Below, one piece after another: positions 6,059-7,115 of a DNA stretch of 7,115 bases. Numbering within the stretch: position 1 is the stretch's first letter; each line of letters opens with the position of its first letter. A program made the translations under genes and the position numbers. Source of the DNA: Chromatiales bacterium (GTDB lineage: Bacteria; Pseudomonadota; Gammaproteobacteria; Chromatiales; Chromatiaceae); NCBI GenBank assembly GCA_024762485.1, contig JANTHH010000141.1, positions 1 through 7,115 of the forward strand. The letters are read 5' to 3'. The notes under the pieces were generated by a model. That model did no database searches, was not told the origin of the DNA, and saw only the letters and a list, made by a program, of their open reading frames with translations.

Positions 6059-6892
6059 TCAATGCTCGACACTGGCCTCGTGAAAACGCTGCCGGATCGC
6101 CTCGATGTCGACCTTGGGCGCAGGCAGTTGGGGATCCATGTCTTCCAATGTCTGCAACAGAATCCCGCTGATCGCCAGGTTACGGAACCACTTGTGATTG
6201 GCGGGGATCGCAAACCAGGGCGCATGACGGGTGCTGCAATGGGTCAGCGCCTTTTCATAGAACCGCTGGTAGTCGTCCCAGAAGGGGCGCTCGCTGTAAT
6301 CGGCCTCGCTGATCTTCCAGTGGCGTGACGGGTCGTCCAGCCGGCGTGCGAATCGGCGCAACTGCTCGGCCTTGTCGATGTGCAGGAAGAACTTGAGGAT
6401 GCGGGTACCGCTCTCCGCCAGCTGCTCCTCGAAGGCATTGATGGCCTGATAGCGGTATTTGCGGGTCTTGCCATCGATCTGGCCGTGCACCGCACTCACC
6501 AGCACGTCCTCATAATGAGAGCGGTTGAAGATCACCACCTCGCCCTTCGCCGGGGTGGTCCGATGGATGCGCCAGAGGAAGTCGTGCGCCAGTTCGTGCG
6601 CGGTCGGCTGACGGAACGCCTGCACCCGGCACCCCTGGGGATTGAGTGCACCGAATACGTGACGGATGGTGCCATCCTTGCCGGACGCATCCATGCCTTG
6701 CAGGCAGATCAGCAGCGACTGCCGCCCCTCGGCGTAGAGTCGGTACTGCAACTGCGCCAGGCGCGCCTGCTGATCTGCCAGCAGGGGTCTGACGCTGTGC
6801 TTGTCGAGCTTGGGGTCCCGCATGTCCGGGTCGATATCGGACAAGTGAAACGGCGTGCCCGGGTCGATGCGAAAAGCCTTGCTGAAGTCCAT
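6059..6892 (-). CDS. ppk2: Polyphosphate kinase 2 family phosphotransferase
   Basis: This cytoplasmic enzyme of 277 residues should transfer phosphate between inorganic polyphosphate and nucleotides. Walker A is GMDASGKDG (residues 66-74), the Walker B region is FNRSHYEDVL (122-131), and the lid segment includes RRFARRLDDPSRHWKIS (179-195). WFAIPANHKWFRN (226-238) is another family hallmark. The single catalytic domain, the N-terminal DPD element, and a sequence close in pattern to the Meiothermus-type enzymes suggest class III, which acts on both AMP and ADP, but that subclass is an inference. The start is supported by AAAGGGG (6906-6900), 7 nt before the ATG. It lies 79 bp after an HdeD-like gene on the same strand with no obvious terminator between, so co-transcription is likely. 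No Pho-box-like site was seen. Confidence 0.93.
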   Translation of the reverse strand: MDFSKAFRIDPGTPFHLSDIDPDMRDPKLDKHSVRPLLADQQARLAQLQYRLYAEGRQSLLICLQGMDASGKDGTIRHVFGALNPQGCRVQAFRQPTAHELAHDFLWRIHRTTPAKGEVVIFNRSHYEDVLVSAVHGQIDGKTRKYRYQAINAFEEQLAESGTRILKFFLHIDKAEQLRRFARRLDDPSRHWKISEADYSERPFWDDYQRFYEKALTHCSTRHAPWFAIPANHKWFRNLAISGILLQTLEDMDPQLPAPKVDIEAIRQRFHEASVEH

Positions 6893-6971
6893 CCGTACGC
6901 CCCTTTGACTGGCTGATCAGCGCGTCTGATTCAGCGTTCTGATACCGGCCCTGCGGTCGGGACCCGGCCAT

Positions 6972-7115
6972 CTATTTCGAATCGGCATCACCGCCCTTGC
7001 GCATCGCCCAGCCGATGACGATCAGCGCCCAGCCATCGAACACCAGGCTGATACCGACGAACAGGCCCAGCAGCATCAGCGAGGTCTGCGGCCAGCCGAC
7101 GAAGAACAGCACCGC
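6972..7115 (-). CDS. HdeD/DUF308-like membrane protein, C-terminal 47 residues
   Basis: The frame is open from the window edge to a TAG stop at 6974-6972. The visible end contains two hydrophobic stretches (AVLFFVGW and SLMLLGLFVGISLVF) followed by DGWALIVIGWAMRKGGDADSK, a short charged cytoplasmic-like tail. The pattern WPxxSLxxLGLFVGIxLxFDGWALI is characteristic of the last transmembrane repeat of the DUF308/HdeD family. Members in enterobacteria are linked to acid resistance, but most others are uncharacterised. Only the end of the gene is here, so length and start cannot be judged. It probably heads the transcription unit that includes PPK2. Confidence 0.72.
   Translation of the reverse strand, partial: AVLFFVGWPQTSLMLLGLFVGISLVFDGWALIVIGWAMRKGGDADSK

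Noticed and set aside
5574..6225. Several 60-110-codon open frames in the repeat region
   Set aside because: They contain translations of the inverted repeat (such as VISTSLRGEI) repeated on both strands, a known source of spurious proteins.

Overview
This GC-rich window most resembles the chromosome of a gammaproteobacterium, possibly a sulfur-oxidising or otherwise environmental lineage. The assignment is an inference from codon use, gene content and the type of intergenic repeats. Nothing in the window identifies a genus. There is no phage, plasmid, CRISPR, rRNA or tRNA signal.

Layout on the plus strand: positions 1-485 are mostly non-coding. At the extreme left there may be the start of a divergent minus-strand gene. 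A two-gene RND efflux operon follows: a periplasmic adaptor (486-1601) and an inner-membrane permease (1862-4921). The two genes are separated by a 242-bp MITE-like element (1602-1843). It has 13-bp terminal inverted repeats and a perfect 4-bp target duplication, CTAA, which includes the adaptor stop codon. Removing the element and one CTAA copy leaves an ordinary tight operon gap of 14 bp.

The operon converges on a minus-strand group of genes. In their own reading order these are the C-terminus of a DUF308/HdeD-like membrane protein (7115-6972), a PPK2-family polyphosphate kinase (6892-6059) and an unrecognised 106-residue acidic protein (5581-5261). The convergent junction (4922-5260) holds five back-to-back hairpins, the last shaped like a bidirectional terminator, plus another hairpin just beyond the stop codon of the 106-aa gene. 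The gap between the 106-aa gene and PPK2 (5582-6058) has no gene. It holds three copies, one decayed, of a roughly 100-bp inverted-repeat element.

Functionally, the adaptor and permease should act together as a proton-driven efflux pump. They need an outer-membrane TolC-type channel that is not in the window. PPK2 and the HdeD-like protein suggest an energy or stress theme on the other strand, but that link rests only on adjacency. The most unusual content is non-coding: the MITE placed exactly on a stop codon, the five-hairpin array, and the repeat family that may also flank that array in diverged form. I see no clearly new protein-coding system.
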